DNA of 64,000 nucleotides from Oscillatoriales cyanobacterium CG2_30_40_61 (GTDB lineage Bacteria; Cyanobacteriota; Cyanobacteriia; Cyanobacteriales; Microcoleaceae), in the NCBI GenBank assembly GCA_001873365.1, contig MNYZ01000016.1, forward strand, positions 1-64,000, in the 5' to 3' direction. Below, in pieces: positions 18,871 through 27,612 of this stretch. Position numbers and translations under genes: made by a program. Numbering within the stretch: the stretch's first letter is position 1; each line of letters opens with the position of its first letter. The notes under the pieces are model-generated. The model saw only the letters and a program-made list of their open reading frames with translations. It made no database searches and had not been told where the DNA came from.

Positions 18871-18972
18871 AGGACTCACGCACCAAACCGGGTTTGGTGA
18901 ACGAGAAACTTAGATTTCATCCGCAAAATTAGGGCCAGAAACCCGGTTTCTTTGGTCTTGTGCGTAAGTCCT
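18871..18972. mobile_element. MITE-like palindromic element, copy 1
   Basis: 102 bp bounded by AGGACTCACGCA and TGCGTAAGTCCT (terminal inverted repeats, one mismatch). The inside carries AAACCGGGTTT and GAAACCCGGTTTCTTTGG. It has no coding capacity. It sits exactly between arsC and arsH. A second element with the same ends and interior lies at 43496-43604. Confidence 0.7.
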
Positions 18973-18974
18973 GA

Positions 18975-19376
18975 TTAATTCAAACTATCAATTAAGGTTT
19001 GAACTCTGTCTTTAATTTCATCTCTAACTCGATGAAAGGTTTCTAAAGGTTGTCCGTCGGGATCATCTAATTGCCAATCTTCAAATACCTCTCGAATTAC
19101 CCAGGCTTCTGGTAAGTTTACCCCACAACCGCATAGAGAAATCACCGCATCATAATCTTCTGCCTGGAAATTACTTAAGGGGTCGGAGGTTTGATTAGTA
19201 ATATCAATTCCGATTTCATCCATCACTTTAATTGCCGTAGGATGCACTCGGCTGGCTTCTAAACCAGAACTGGTGACGGCTATTTTTCCCGCCCCTAAAG
19301 TTCTAGCAAATCCTTCGGCCATTTGAGAACGGCAAGAATTTCTTTTGCAAACAAACATCACTTTTTTCATGGTCAA
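18975..19376 (-). CDS. arsC: Arsenate reductase, low-molecular-weight phosphatase type
   Basis: 133 residues. The active-site loop C10-KRNSC-R16 (CX5R) starts the LMW-PTP fold, and a second Cys pair is seen in ISLCGCGVNLP (C82 and C84), which supplies the reducing thiols of this family. The late Asp lies in the DWQLDDPDG motif. It reduces arsenate to arsenite in the cytoplasm for export by the adjacent Acr3. Met3 is an alternative start. The gene lies 53 bp downstream of acr3 in the same operon. Confidence 0.95.
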   Translation of the reverse strand: MTMKKVMFVCKRNSCRSQMAEGFARTLGAGKIAVTSSGLEASRVHPTAIKVMDEIGIDITNQTSDPLSNFQAEDYDAVISLCGCGVNLPEAWVIREVFEDWQLDDPDGQPLETFHRVRDEIKDRVQTLIDSLN

Positions 19377-19429
19377 TCTCCAATGTTTAGAATAGGTAAA
19401 TTATCTAACAAATCAGGGTATTTATTGAT

Positions 19430-20578
19430 TTAACCCTTAACACAACGCGGATCAAATAAACTGGCTTTTTCTGGTTCTCTGGGAAACCAAAAGGCAGTTT
19501 TTTTGCAAAGTTCAACCAACATTAACATCACTGGAACTTCAATTAATACCCCCACAACTGTTGCTAAAGCCGCGCCGGAATTTAATCCAAATAATGTTAC
19601 GGCTGTGGCGATCGCCACTTCAAAATGATTACTCGCCCCAATTAATGCCGCCGGAGCCGCATCTTCATAGGACATTTTCATTTTTAAAGCGATCAAATAG
19701 CTAATCAAAAAGATAAAATTGGTTTGGATAAATAAAGGCACGGCAATTAACAGAATATGAAAGGGATTATTAACAATTAATTCCCCTTTAAAGGCAAACA
19801 GTAACACCAAAGTAATTAACAGTGCGGATATGGCAACGGGGCTTAAATAATGCAGAAATTCCCGTTCAAACCAAGCCTTACCCTTATGTTTAAAAATCCA
19901 ATGGCGACTATACATTCCGGCGGCTAAAGGTAATCCCACATAGATTACAACCGATAAAAAAATCGTTAACCAAGGAACAGTTAAATCATTAGCTGCTAGT
20001 AACCACCGCCCTAACGGTGCATATAAAAATAACATCGCTAAGGAATTAACCGCCACCATCACTAAAGTATGACCTTGATTCCCATAACACAGATAACCCC
20101 ACATCAAAACCATCGCGGTACAGGGAGCAATTCCTAATAAAATAGTTCCGGCAATATAGGAATTTGCCAAGGAAACTTCCTGACCTCCGATCAATTCTGT
20201 CCCCGTAATTAAAGGACGAAATAACCAGCCTAAAAAGAACTGAGAAAATACTACCATTGTAAAGGGTTTAATTAACCAATTTACAACTAAAGTTAGTAAT
20301 ACGGGTTTAGGGGCGCGGACGGCGTTGGCAGCCTGGGTAAAATCAATTTTTACCATGATGGGATACATCATAAAAAACAGGCAAATGGCAATCGGAATCG
20401 AGATTTGATAGACGCTCATCGAGTCTAAAGTAACAGCAACTCCAGGGAATAAACGCCCTAAAATAATCCCACCAATAATACATAAAAATACCCAAACCGT
20501 TAGGTATTTTTCAAAAACACTCAGTTTCCCCCCCGCTTGCACCGCCGATGGATTAACTTTAGGTGAATTTACACTCAT
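19430..20578 (-). CDS. acr3: Arsenite exporter Acr3
   Basis: 382 residues with about ten hydrophobic segments, from [19 protein letters not shown] to the C-terminal [19 protein letters not shown]. The Acr3 signatures are present: [12 protein letters not shown] with the conserved Cys that binds arsenite, [20 protein letters not shown], and [11 protein letters not shown] late in the protein. It extrudes arsenite across the inner membrane using the proton gradient. It lies between the pstS-like gene (17-bp gap) and arsC, so the three are almost certainly cotranscribed. Confidence 0.96.
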   Translation of the reverse strand: MSVNSPKVNPSAVQAGGKLSVFEKYLTVWVFLCIIGGIILGRLFPGVAVTLDSMSVYQISIPIAICLFFMMYPIMVKIDFTQAANAVRAPKPVLLTLVVNWLIKPFTMVVFSQFFLGWLFRPLITGTELIGGQEVSLANSYIAGTILLGIAPCTAMVLMWGYLCYGNQGHTLVMVAVNSLAMLFLYAPLGRWLLAANDLTVPWLTIFLSVVIYVGLPLAAGMYSRHWIFKHKGKAWFEREFLHYLSPVAISALLITLVLLFAFKGELIVNNPFHILLIAVPLFIQTNFIFLISYLIALKMKMSYEDAAPAALIGASNHFEVAIATAVTLFGLNSGAALATVVGVLIEVPVMLMLVELCKKTAFWFPREPEKASLFDPRCVKG

Positions 20579-20595
20579 TAAACCTCCTAAAAAAT

Positions 20596-21642
20596 TTAGT
20601 ATTCTGCCCGTTTGACTAACACTTCATCAAGGGTTAAGTTAAACTCCGATTTTCCCCCGAATACCGTCCCCACTTTGGTTTTATGAAAGTTACGATAGAG
20701 CTTTAGATAGTCATCGGGTTCAAAGGCAATATAACCTACATTTTTAACAGCTTTAGGGGCTTTTTGCATATAGAAATCCAGAAAATTATTCATCGCCGGA
20801 TTATCTTGAGCCGCCACCGCATTCACATAGATAAACAGGGGGCGAGCTAGGGGGCGATAGTTTTCAATTTCCGTGGCATTAGATGATGGTATTATCGGCC
20901 CTGAACCTTTCTGATTATCCACGGCTAAGGCTTTTAAATCCCTTGGTCTTTCCTGATAATAAGCATAGCCAAAATAGCCAAGTCCATTGGGATCATTCAT
21001 CACTCCTTTAGCAATGATTTCATCATCTTCACTGCCTTGATAATCATTGCGGCTGGCTTTTTCTTCTCCCACAACTGCGGCGGTAAAATAATCAAAGGTT
21101 CCTGAATCTCTGCCGGGGCCATAGAGATTAATCGGTTGATTCGGCCAAGAGGCACGAATTTGATTCCAAGTTTTAATTTTTCCCTCGGCTTGGGGTTCCC
21201 AAAGTTTCTTTAACTCCGCAACAGTGATATCATTTGCCCAGGTATTTTTAGGGTTAACAACAATCGTTAAGGCATCAAAAGCAACGGGTAATTCCAGATA
21301 GGAAATATTGTTTTTTTTACAAACTTCTATTTCTGCTTTTAGGATGGGTCGAGACGCATTACTAATATCGGTTTCCCCTGCACAAAATTTTCTAAACCCT
21401 CCTCCGGTTCCTGAGAAATCAACTTTAACATCGAGATTTTCAGCAGGACTTTGAGCATTGTATTCTTTAACAATGGCTGCTGTAATCGGATAAACTGTAC
21501 TAGAACCATCAATCAGAATAGGTTTTGTTTGTTTGACCTGTTTGGTTTGACCCTGAGCACAAGCTAAAAGCAAGGTAGCAGTCCCAACGGCTAAAACGAA
21601 GGTTTTTAGAGAACTGGGCGATTTGAGTAGTCTAGGAGTCAT
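20596..21642 (-). CDS. pstS: PstS-like phosphate-binding protein leading the arsenic operon
   Basis: 348 residues. The signal sequence ends in LLLACAQG, a lipobox with Cys28, so this is probably a lipoprotein of the periplasm. Binding-site motifs of PstS are visible: [39 protein letters not shown], and [11 protein letters not shown]. It should bind phosphate, or possibly discriminate it from arsenate. It is the first gene of the cluster, 17 bp before acr3, and no pstCAB genes are present, so the role looks tied to arsenic rather than general uptake; that last point is inference. Confidence 0.92.
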   Translation of the reverse strand: MTPRLLKSPSSLKTFVLAVGTATLLLACAQGQTKQVKQTKPILIDGSSTVYPITAAIVKEYNAQSPAENLDVKVDFSGTGGGFRKFCAGETDISNASRPILKAEIEVCKKNNISYLELPVAFDALTIVVNPKNTWANDITVAELKKLWEPQAEGKIKTWNQIRASWPNQPINLYGPGRDSGTFDYFTAAVVGEEKASRNDYQGSEDDEIIAKGVMNDPNGLGYFGYAYYQERPRDLKALAVDNQKGSGPIIPSSNATEIENYRPLARPLFIYVNAVAAQDNPAMNNFLDFYMQKAPKAVKNVGYIAFEPDDYLKLYRNFHKTKVGTVFGGKSEFNLTLDEVLVKRAEY

Positions 21643-21686
21643 AAAATCTCCCCCGTGACATTTATAGTTAGGGATCTTTAGATTAT

Positions 21687-21702
21687 ATCAAAAAAATTTG
21701 AT
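21687..21702. promoter_or_regulatory. ArsR/SmtB-type operator upstream of the arsenic operon
   Basis: ATCAAAAAAATTTGAT is a perfect palindrome of the form ATCAA-N6-TTGAT, the core described for ArsR of Synechocystis at its arsBHC promoter. It lies 45 bp upstream of the pstS-like start codon, where a repressor would block transcription. I see one copy only; no arsR gene is in the window, so the regulator would act from elsewhere. Confidence 0.6.
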
Positions 21703-21833
21703 GTGTCAAGTTAAAAAAAGGTTAAGATTGTTTTAGATCATCTAAAAATACTAAATTTTCTGGGAAAAATTAGGGAAAATAGGAAAATTGCGATCGCGAT
21801 TTTACCTTAATCATCTAATCGTGGAATTATTAA

Positions 21834-22508
21834 TTAAAACTTGGGTAACTGCCATAATTCTGGTTCAAATTCACTCAGAGAATTAAGAATTTGATCGGCT
21901 TCTTGGTAAAGAGATTGATCCATATCGGCCGCGGGAACTGCGATTACGGACATCCCCGCAGCCCGAGCCGCACAAACGCCCGCCAAGGCATCTTCAAATA
22001 CTAAGCAGTTTTCGGGTTTTGCCCCCAAACGTTGAGCTACTAATAGGAAAATATCCGGTGCTGGTTTGCCATTTTTTAGTTCAGGATCATCGCCTCTAAC
22101 AATAGATTGAAATAGGGAAAACCATTGTTGATGACTTTGGGTTTTTGCGGTAAAAGGGCGATTTCCTGAACTGGTGGCGATCGCTTGGGGAATATTATGA
22201 GCCGCCAGATGTTGGGTGAGAAAAACCGCTCCATCTAAGGGTAAAACCTGGGGATACAATTGATAAATAATTGCATCTTTTCGTTCCAAGAATTGTTCAA
22301 CAGTTACGGATAATTCTAACTCTTGAATTAAGAGTTTTACCGAATCATGGGATTTTCTCCCCCTAACTTTACAACTAAGGGCATGATCAATGGTTTTGCC
22401 ATAATAGTTAGCAACAATTTGATTAACTTTAGTATGAAGAGGTTCCGTATCTAACAGTAAACCGTCTAAATCGTAAATAACGTGGGTAATTTTTCTAAAA
22501 TTGGGCAT
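21834..22508 (-). CDS. HAD-superfamily phosphatase (HAD-IA, beta-phosphoglucomutase/GS1-like)
   Basis: 224 residues. The four HAD motifs are seen: DLDGLLLDTEP with nucleophile D13 and general acid D15, TSSG near 117, a Lys in KNGKPAPDIF, and VFEDALAGVCAARAAGM. The cap domain between motifs I and II is the helical C1 type. This layout covers sugar-phosphate, pseudouridine-phosphate and similar phosphatases; the exact substrate cannot be read. It stands as a single gene on the minus strand, with the upstream 2H-phosphoesterase gene 76 bp away in the same direction. Confidence 0.88.
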   Translation of the reverse strand: MPNFRKITHVIYDLDGLLLDTEPLHTKVNQIVANYYGKTIDHALSCKVRGRKSHDSVKLLIQELELSVTVEQFLERKDAIIYQLYPQVLPLDGAVFLTQHLAAHNIPQAIATSSGNRPFTAKTQSHQQWFSLFQSIVRGDDPELKNGKPAPDIFLLVAQRLGAKPENCLVFEDALAGVCAARAAGMSVIAVPAADMDQSLYQEADQILNSLSEFEPELWQLPKF

Positions 22509-22584
22509 TGGTCAAGGGATAAAGCATTGTATTTATTATGAATCAAATTGACGGATAAATCAAGGGATAAAAATTATCGGAAAT

Positions 22585-23130
22585 CTAGGGTGTTAATTGC
22601 CAACATTGATGACAAGTCCAGGAATGATCGGGATGTCTCTGATAAAACCTTAATTCCCAATCTACTTGCGCGTAGGGATTAATTCGGTTTTGAGCTAAAT
22701 CTTTTAATTTTCCAGCGTGTTCGGGTTGAAATTCATAGGCTAAACTCAAATGTAGCCAAGTTTTTAATCGCAAAGCTCCTAAACGAGTCGGTGAATTAAC
22801 TAATTCACTAAAATGAATCATTAATAATAGAATACTTGGGGCTTGTAATTCCAAACCATGCCAAGTTGATTGAAACGTCATTTTAGTTACATTAATTCTT
22901 AAAGGGATCGCCGTTAATTGGGCGGTATTATAAGCGGTTTCCAGGGCTTGAATATAGGTAAAAATTTGTGATTCTTGATCTTGAAAAAATCCAGTTAAGG
23001 TACAATGGGGCATATAATTATGGGCGGCATTTAATCCGCATAATTCCAGACTTTCTTGATAAAAAATTTCTATTTGTTCCGCTAATTCTCCCCGAGGACA
23101 AGCATAAACAATAAATTCATTGAGTGACAT
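22585..23130 (-). CDS. 2H phosphoesterase-like protein (2'-5' RNA ligase family)
   Basis: 181 residues with two HxT/S motifs: PHCTLTGFF at about residues 41-49 and WLHLSLAYEF at about 145-154. These paired histidines form the catalytic site of 2H phosphoesterases, which open cyclic phosphates or 2'-5' bonds in RNA or nucleotides. The rest is a compact alpha/beta protein with no extra domain. Substrate unknown. It may be cotranscribed with the HAD phosphatase downstream. Confidence 0.7.
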   Translation of the reverse strand: MSLNEFIVYACPRGELAEQIEIFYQESLELCGLNAAHNYMPHCTLTGFFQDQESQIFTYIQALETAYNTAQLTAIPLRINVTKMTFQSTWHGLELQAPSILLLMIHFSELVNSPTRLGALRLKTWLHLSLAYEFQPEHAGKLKDLAQNRINPYAQVDWELRFYQRHPDHSWTCHQCWQLTP

Positions 23131-23475
23131 GGAGTTAATTGATTCGAGTTTTTACATGGTTTTGCTTTAAACCTGATTAAATTTGTAACTCTGGATGGAG
23201 GGCTAAAAGGGCTAGTCCTAGGACAGAATGACTAAATCAATCTCACTATATATGATATGACCGACCTTTTACTATATAAATTTAGTTAAATCTAGTTAAT
23301 CTCAGAGTTAATTTTTGTTTAAATTTTTGCGAGAATAAAGATTTAAACAAATTATAACTTTTGTAAAAAAATATCAAAATTCAATCCCTTGACTTTAATT
23401 AATTTTTAGTTTAAAATCTCAATTTGATAGTAAAATAAACAATAGCAATAAAATTCCCAGGGTTTGGATATAACT
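23131..23475. other. AT-rich divergent intergenic region
   Basis: 345 bp between the divergent 2H-phosphoesterase gene and a small plus-strand gene. Apart from the promoter at 23389-23417 I see no gene. GGGCTAAAAGGGCTAGTCCTAGGAC near 23203-23223 contains a short palindrome. Confidence 0.5.
23389..23417 (+). promoter_or_regulatory. Sigma-70-type promoter
   Basis: TTGACT (23389-23394) and TAAAAT (23412-23417) are separated by 17 bp, close to the consensus spacing. It points toward the small gene at 23476, about 50 bp before its start codon. Confidence 0.6.
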
Positions 23476-23691
23476 ATGAGATCAGCCCCAGATTTTTTTG
23501 ATCAGACTCAGATTGATCATTGGGAAACTCAGATTTCTCCTGTATCGGATCAAGTTCAATTGCAAGGTTTTGTGATGGATATTAGCCAAATTTTTAGCTT
23601 AGAAACCCAAGGAACACTATCTTCTGGGCAAGCCTATACCCAAATTAAGCGGTTAGTCACGCAATTACAAAACAGTGTAATTAATGACTAA
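23476..23691 (+). CDS. Small hypothetical protein
   Basis: 71 residues from the ATG at 23476 (MRSAPDFFDQTQIDHWETQI); a TTG four codons earlier is also possible. It is acidic and soluble, with no motif that I recognise. A good promoter lies upstream and a long stem-loop directly follows the stop, which supports a real, self-contained transcript. The next gene (CHAD) follows on the same strand after the stem-loop. Confidence 0.55.
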   Translation: MRSAPDFFDQTQIDHWETQISPVSDQVQLQGFVMDISQIFSLETQGTLSSGQAYTQIKRLVTQLQNSVIND

Positions 23692-23699
23692 ATACCATA

Positions 23700-23748
23700 T
23701 TATAACAATCTTAAATTCTCTGTAAAAAACTATTTAAGATTGTTATAA
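23700..23748. repeat. 16-bp perfect inverted repeat (long stem-loop)
   Basis: TTATAACAATCTTAAA (23700-23715) pairs perfectly with TTTAAGATTGTTATAA (23733-23748) around a 17-nt loop. It starts 8 bp after a stop codon and ends 37 bp before the CHAD start. It could be a transcript-processing or terminator stem, though there is no clear T-run, or a small palindromic repeat. Confidence 0.75.
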
Positions 23749-23785
23749 TAAAACAGGTATTAATTAAAATCTTGAGGTGTTTATC

Positions 23786-24748
23786 ATGGAAACAACAACT
23801 AATCCTCAAACCCAAACTTTAGGATATTGGGCGGTAAAAGCTATTCAGAAACACCTAGAAAAAGTTATTAGTCATGAGTCTGAAGTTTTAAAAGATCATG
23901 ATCCTGAAGAATTACATCAAATGCGGGTCGGAATGCGACGGTTAAGATCTGCGGTAGTTGGGTTTGCTCCCGTATTAAAATTACCCGAATCGGCCGAGGA
24001 TGAAAAAATCGGTAGAATTGCCCGTCGTTTGGGAAAATTGAGAGATTTAGATGTTTTATTAGAAATATTACAAAATACCTATTATTCTCAATTACCGCCA
24101 TCGGAACAAGAAATTGTAGATAAAGTATTAATGGATTGGGTCAAACAACGTCACAAAGCTTTTCGAGTTGTGGCATGGACTTTAGAACATAAAATATATC
24201 AAAACTTGAAAGAAGATTTACAAGATTGGATAAAAGAACCTAGTTTTACGACTTTGGAAAAACTTCCTATTGATCAAGTTTTACCGGATTTATTACTTCC
24301 CCAAATTAGTCATTTATTCCTGCATCCGGGTTGGCAAGTAGGAATCAATCAAGATCCAGCTAATTCTGCTGAAATTACTTCAGAAACCTTAGAAATCATC
24401 TTACATCAACAGGGAGAATCTTTGCATGATTTAAGAAAGCAAGCGAAGAAAATTCGTTATCAAATGAGTTTGTTTACTAATTTTTATAGCCCTAAATATT
24501 CAACTTATTTAGAAGATATCAAAGCCATTCAAGAACATTTAGGAGATATTCAAGATGGTATGGTTTTGATGGAAAAAATAGCTGATAAAATCTTCTCAAA
24601 AATTAACTCTAAACTCCCGACTTTGATCAATCTTTTAGCAGAAAGTCAGTATGAATCTTGGCAAAAATGGCAATCACTTCAACAGCGTTATTTAAAGGCT
24701 GAAAATCGCCAAGAATTTCGCTTAGAATTATTGCATCCTGTGATCTAG
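23786..24748 (+). CDS. CHAD-domain protein
   Basis: 320 residues from the ATG at 23786, which has GAGG 8 bp upstream; an in-frame GTG at 23777 is less likely. The protein is alpha-helical with the CHAD pattern of conserved His and basic residues: DPEELHQMRVGMRRLRSAV at about 41-59, GKLRDLDVLLE, and a second half with LHDLRKQAKKIRYQMSLF and QEHLGDIQDG. CHAD domains bind polyphosphate and often sit near polyphosphate enzymes. No triphosphatase (CYTH) domain is fused here and no partner gene is adjacent. Confidence 0.9.
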   Translation: METTTNPQTQTLGYWAVKAIQKHLEKVISHESEVLKDHDPEELHQMRVGMRRLRSAVVGFAPVLKLPESAEDEKIGRIARRLGKLRDLDVLLEILQNTYYSQLPPSEQEIVDKVLMDWVKQRHKAFRVVAWTLEHKIYQNLKEDLQDWIKEPSFTTLEKLPIDQVLPDLLLPQISHLFLHPGWQVGINQDPANSAEITSETLEIILHQQGESLHDLRKQAKKIRYQMSLFTNFYSPKYSTYLEDIKAIQEHLGDIQDGMVLMEKIADKIFSKINSKLPTLINLLAESQYESWQKWQSLQQRYLKAENRQEFRLELLHPVI

Positions 24749-24803
24749 GAGGGAATAATAAAACCGTCAAAGTCACCATTTTTAAGTATTTTATTCCTAG
24801 ACC

Positions 24804-24987
24804 AGATCCCCCCTAACCCCCTTAAAAAGGGGGGAATAAAACCTTCAAAGTCACCATTTTCAAGGAAATAATAAAACCGTAAAATTCCCCCTTAAAAAGG
24901 GGGGAATAAAACCTTCAAAGTCACCATTTTCAAGGAAATAATAAAACTGTTAAAGTCCCCCTTTTCAAGGGGGATTTAGGGGGATCT
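24804..24987. mobile_element. MITE-like element with inverted ends and 70-bp tandem repeats
   Basis: The left end AGATCCCCCCTAACCCCCTT and the right end AAGGGGGATTTAGGGGGATCT are inverted copies with few mismatches. Inside, a 70-bp unit starting CTTAAAAAGGGGGGAATAAA occurs at 24821 and 24891, with a partial third copy at 24961. Related bases (AATAATAAAACCGTCAAAGT) also lie just outside at 24755. No coding capacity. It separates the convergent CHAD and DUF3352 genes. Confidence 0.7.
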
Positions 24988-25011
24988 AATTTCATGCTAA
25001 AAACATAGTAT

Positions 25012-26721
25012 TTAAGGTTTCGTTTTGGGGGTTGCAGTTGCAGGAAGTTGAGGGCTAGGAGTTTTAATTTTCACAAAAATATCATAACGGCTAGTGCGAT
25101 CGCCTAAAATTGCAGTAGTTAATCCAATTGATTGAATCGCATCAATCCATAACTTTTGATCCGGGGGAAGTTGAGGTAAAGATAGAGTTTTAACATTCGG
25201 ATCAAACACCCGTTCAACATTCATAAAAAAGTTACCATTATTGGGGTTGAATGTAGTGGGAACAGTTTGCTGAAATAGCGGATTAGCGGTGATTGCAGCT
25301 TGAGGTAAAGGCACAATTTGATCCGCTACAGCCCCCCCCAAAGTGACAAAAGCCACATCGGATTCTAACCAACCACGAGTTACCATAAATCCCCCAAAGG
25401 GAGATACCCATTGCACCACCGATTGCTCCTTAACTTTAGTTTCACTCACCTTAAATTTCTGATTTTTCATCACCTCATCTAACTGGGTTAAAGCTTTATC
25501 CGCCGCATCGCGATCGGAAACCTTCACCATTAATACTAACCCCGCCACAAATCGTTCTAAGGCTCTCGGATTTGGATTAGCCGGAATCAAAGATAAAGAA
25601 AACTCGCCCCCCATCCAATTCAGAACATCTTTTTCTAACTCCATCCCCGTCGCCGATTTAAAACTAGAACTCAAAACTTGAGGATTCAAGGGCGCTATCG
25701 GATTAGCATTTGCACCCTGAGTATAATCTTCCCAAACCCGTTTTAAATTACTTCCAGAAACCATGATTAATGTATTTTCTGGAATCCGCTTCAGAATCTC
25801 TTGAGCTTTATTTTCAACGGTAAATTTTTTCTGACTGTTAGGTTTTAACCAAGATACGGATTTTAAACCTACGCCCTGAGATTCCAAATTAATATTAGTA
25901 GCTAATCCTTGATGTTGTTGTACCTGTTCTAAATTTTTATCAGGAATCGGATTAGGAGAACGGTAGGAGGCAATCTTTGTGGCGACGGGAATATTCAGGT
26001 AAACTTGAGCAAAACTATTAGGGGTTTTAATCTTTTCTAAACTAGCAGCATATCCTGGGGTTTTCGCTAAGGAATCCGAACCTCTATAAGCATCAATTAC
26101 CCGTTCAGTTGCATTCGGATCGGTAGTAACAACTAAAAAATCTTGTCCCAGGACGGCGATCGAATAATTCTGTTTAGGATTTCCCTGGGTTTCAATAATA
26201 TCAACTCCTCGATAAGAGCGCTGAGTAGTTTGACCCTGTTGTAGTGTTCTCGGTCGTGATAATAATTCTTTAGCTTTGGTGGGGTTAGCAATCGGAAATA
26301 CCATCACCATCGCCTGTTGATTTATGGGGGTGGAAGCATCCGGGGTGGGAGCATTCCCAGAAATCAAGCTAGAATTTGGTAGAGAGGCAATCATGACTTC
26401 CTGACTGACCCATGGCTGAATATCCTGTTGATAATCATAGCCATTGTCTGTAAATACCCGACTTTGCCAACCCTTGAGAATATCTTGCAACGCCACCTGA
26501 GATTGAACTGTGCCGTATTGCTTTAATTTGTCCCATTGTTGGGGATTTGTGGAGAGAGATACCGCCACCATTGCTTCCTGGGGGACAACATTCGCACCCA
26601 GGGGAACACCTTCTAAAAATTTACGCGAAACTAAACCGTAGTAAGCTGCAATCCCACCTCCGACCAGCAGTGTCGCAACTCCCACAGTCAAAACTAGATT
26701 GGGTTTGATTTTTTCGATCAT
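25012..26721 (-). CDS. DUF3352-domain protein
   Basis: 569 residues from the ATG at 26721; an in-frame TTG 12 codons earlier is less convincing. An N-terminal membrane anchor (LVLTVGVATLLVGGGIAAYY) is followed by the DUF3352 opening VPLGANVVPQEAMVAVSLST and QQDIQPWVSQEVMIA. The rest is periplasmic, with repeated LNIP and FAGLVLMVKVSD segments, and ends in a Pro-rich tail. The family is widespread in cyanobacteria with no established function. The gene is monocistronic, facing the CHAD gene across a repeat element. Confidence 0.85.
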   Translation of the reverse strand: MIEKIKPNLVLTVGVATLLVGGGIAAYYGLVSRKFLEGVPLGANVVPQEAMVAVSLSTNPQQWDKLKQYGTVQSQVALQDILKGWQSRVFTDNGYDYQQDIQPWVSQEVMIASLPNSSLISGNAPTPDASTPINQQAMVMVFPIANPTKAKELLSRPRTLQQGQTTQRSYRGVDIIETQGNPKQNYSIAVLGQDFLVVTTDPNATERVIDAYRGSDSLAKTPGYAASLEKIKTPNSFAQVYLNIPVATKIASYRSPNPIPDKNLEQVQQHQGLATNINLESQGVGLKSVSWLKPNSQKKFTVENKAQEILKRIPENTLIMVSGSNLKRVWEDYTQGANANPIAPLNPQVLSSSFKSATGMELEKDVLNWMGGEFSLSLIPANPNPRALERFVAGLVLMVKVSDRDAADKALTQLDEVMKNQKFKVSETKVKEQSVVQWVSPFGGFMVTRGWLESDVAFVTLGGAVADQIVPLPQAAITANPLFQQTVPTTFNPNNGNFFMNVERVFDPNVKTLSLPQLPPDQKLWIDAIQSIGLTTAILGDRTSRYDIFVKIKTPSPQLPATATPKTKP

Positions 26722-26824
26722 GGATGGCAAGGATGGGTTTAGGCAACCAGTAAACAAGTTAATTCGGTATCGAGGGAGATTCTAACCCAGGCGGTTACAC
26801 TTTGCAAATTTCCCTCGTCCCTCG

Positions 26825-26899
26825 TTGCTAGGTTCCACCTAGCAATGCCTTCTTGCAGGCTCCGCCTGCTGTTTTGTTTTCACTGGAGGCAGAGCCTCC
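26825..26899. repeat. Three consecutive perfect hairpins
   Basis: TTGCTAGGT-TCC-ACCTAGCAA at 26825-26845, GCAGGC-TCC-GCCTGC at 26855-26869, and GGAGGC-AGA-GCCTCC at 26885-26899. All have 3-nt loops and 6 to 9-bp perfect stems. They lie between the start of the DUF3352 gene and the stop of the next minus-strand gene. They look like separate members of small palindrome families and may act as terminators. Confidence 0.8.
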
Positions 26900-26900
26900 G

Positions 26901-27137
26901 TTATTCGTTCCCTGGTGGTGGAACCAGGGGAACCAGGGCTATTCCGGTGTTGGGGTCAATTTTCCATTCTCCAATGGCGGCGGCCTGTACTACTAGGGGA
27001 TATGCTGTTACTAGGGCTAGACAGGTGACAACGCTAGAAGTTCTCAACAGCAGACTCCCATACAAACCTGGTAAGTCTGAGGCGACGAAGGTTTGTACCG
27101 TTTGCTTAAATTTTTGTTTGAAGTTTTGCGCTTGCAT
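26901..27137 (-). CDS. Small putative membrane or exported protein
   Basis: 78 residues. An amphipathic basic start (MQAQNFKQKFKQTVQTFVAS) precedes one hydrophobic stretch at about 34-53 ending VVQAAA, and a short Pro-rich tail ending PPPGNE. It could be a signal-anchored peptide, or a signal peptide cut at AQA-like residues. No homologous family comes to mind. The opposite-strand frame over the same bases is Cys/Arg-rich and looks like a shadow. Confidence 0.45.
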   Translation of the reverse strand: MQAQNFKQKFKQTVQTFVASDLPGLYGSLLLRTSSVVTCLALVTAYPLVVQAAAIGEWKIDPNTGIALVPLVPPPGNE

Positions 27138-27612
27138 GGTTTCTGCGTGAAAACTCTAGTTGATTGATGTTTTATTAGCACATTTTAAAACAAAATGCAA
27201 GCGTTATATTAATTTAATCTCACTGAAACCCTGATGAAATTGATAGAAAAATGGAAACAATTAAACTCTAATTTGAAACTGTAGAGGGAACCACGAAGAC
27301 ACGAAGACACGAAGAAGCAGAATGAAATCAAGAAACATATCATTGTAGAAAAGTTAGTTTGCCGATATGTTAATGGTAAAAAAAAATGTTGGCACGACTA
27401 ATCTTCAATAATTGTTAGGATTGAGAAAGGTTAATTATTATTCACAAAAATCCCGGCGAACCCTCCCCGACATTCGGTAAAATCCGTAGGGGCGGGTTCT
27501 GTACAATCTGACAAATCCCACAAATAATCTTTGTTAACCCGCCCCACCCCAGTTGAGAAAGAGAAAAAAGAAAGTAGTCAGGCGTTCATACCTCTTAGCC
27601 CTAAAGGGCTTA
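27138..27612. repeat. Intergenic region with several small repeats
   Basis: 475 bp without a convincing gene. It holds ACGAAGAC tandem copies at 27295-27316. At 27486-27550 there is a MITE-like palindrome in which GGGGCGGGTT (27489-27498) pairs with AACCCGCCCC (27536-27545). At 27597-27610 the palindrome AGCCCT-AA-AGGGCT is followed by TACTACG, and this repeat reaches the corA stop codon. All resemble dispersed cyanobacterial repeats. Confidence 0.65.

Noticed and set aside
26845-27150. 101-codon plus-strand frame rich in Cys and Arg
   Set aside because: It covers two hairpin repeats and is antisense to a more protein-like frame with a membrane segment.
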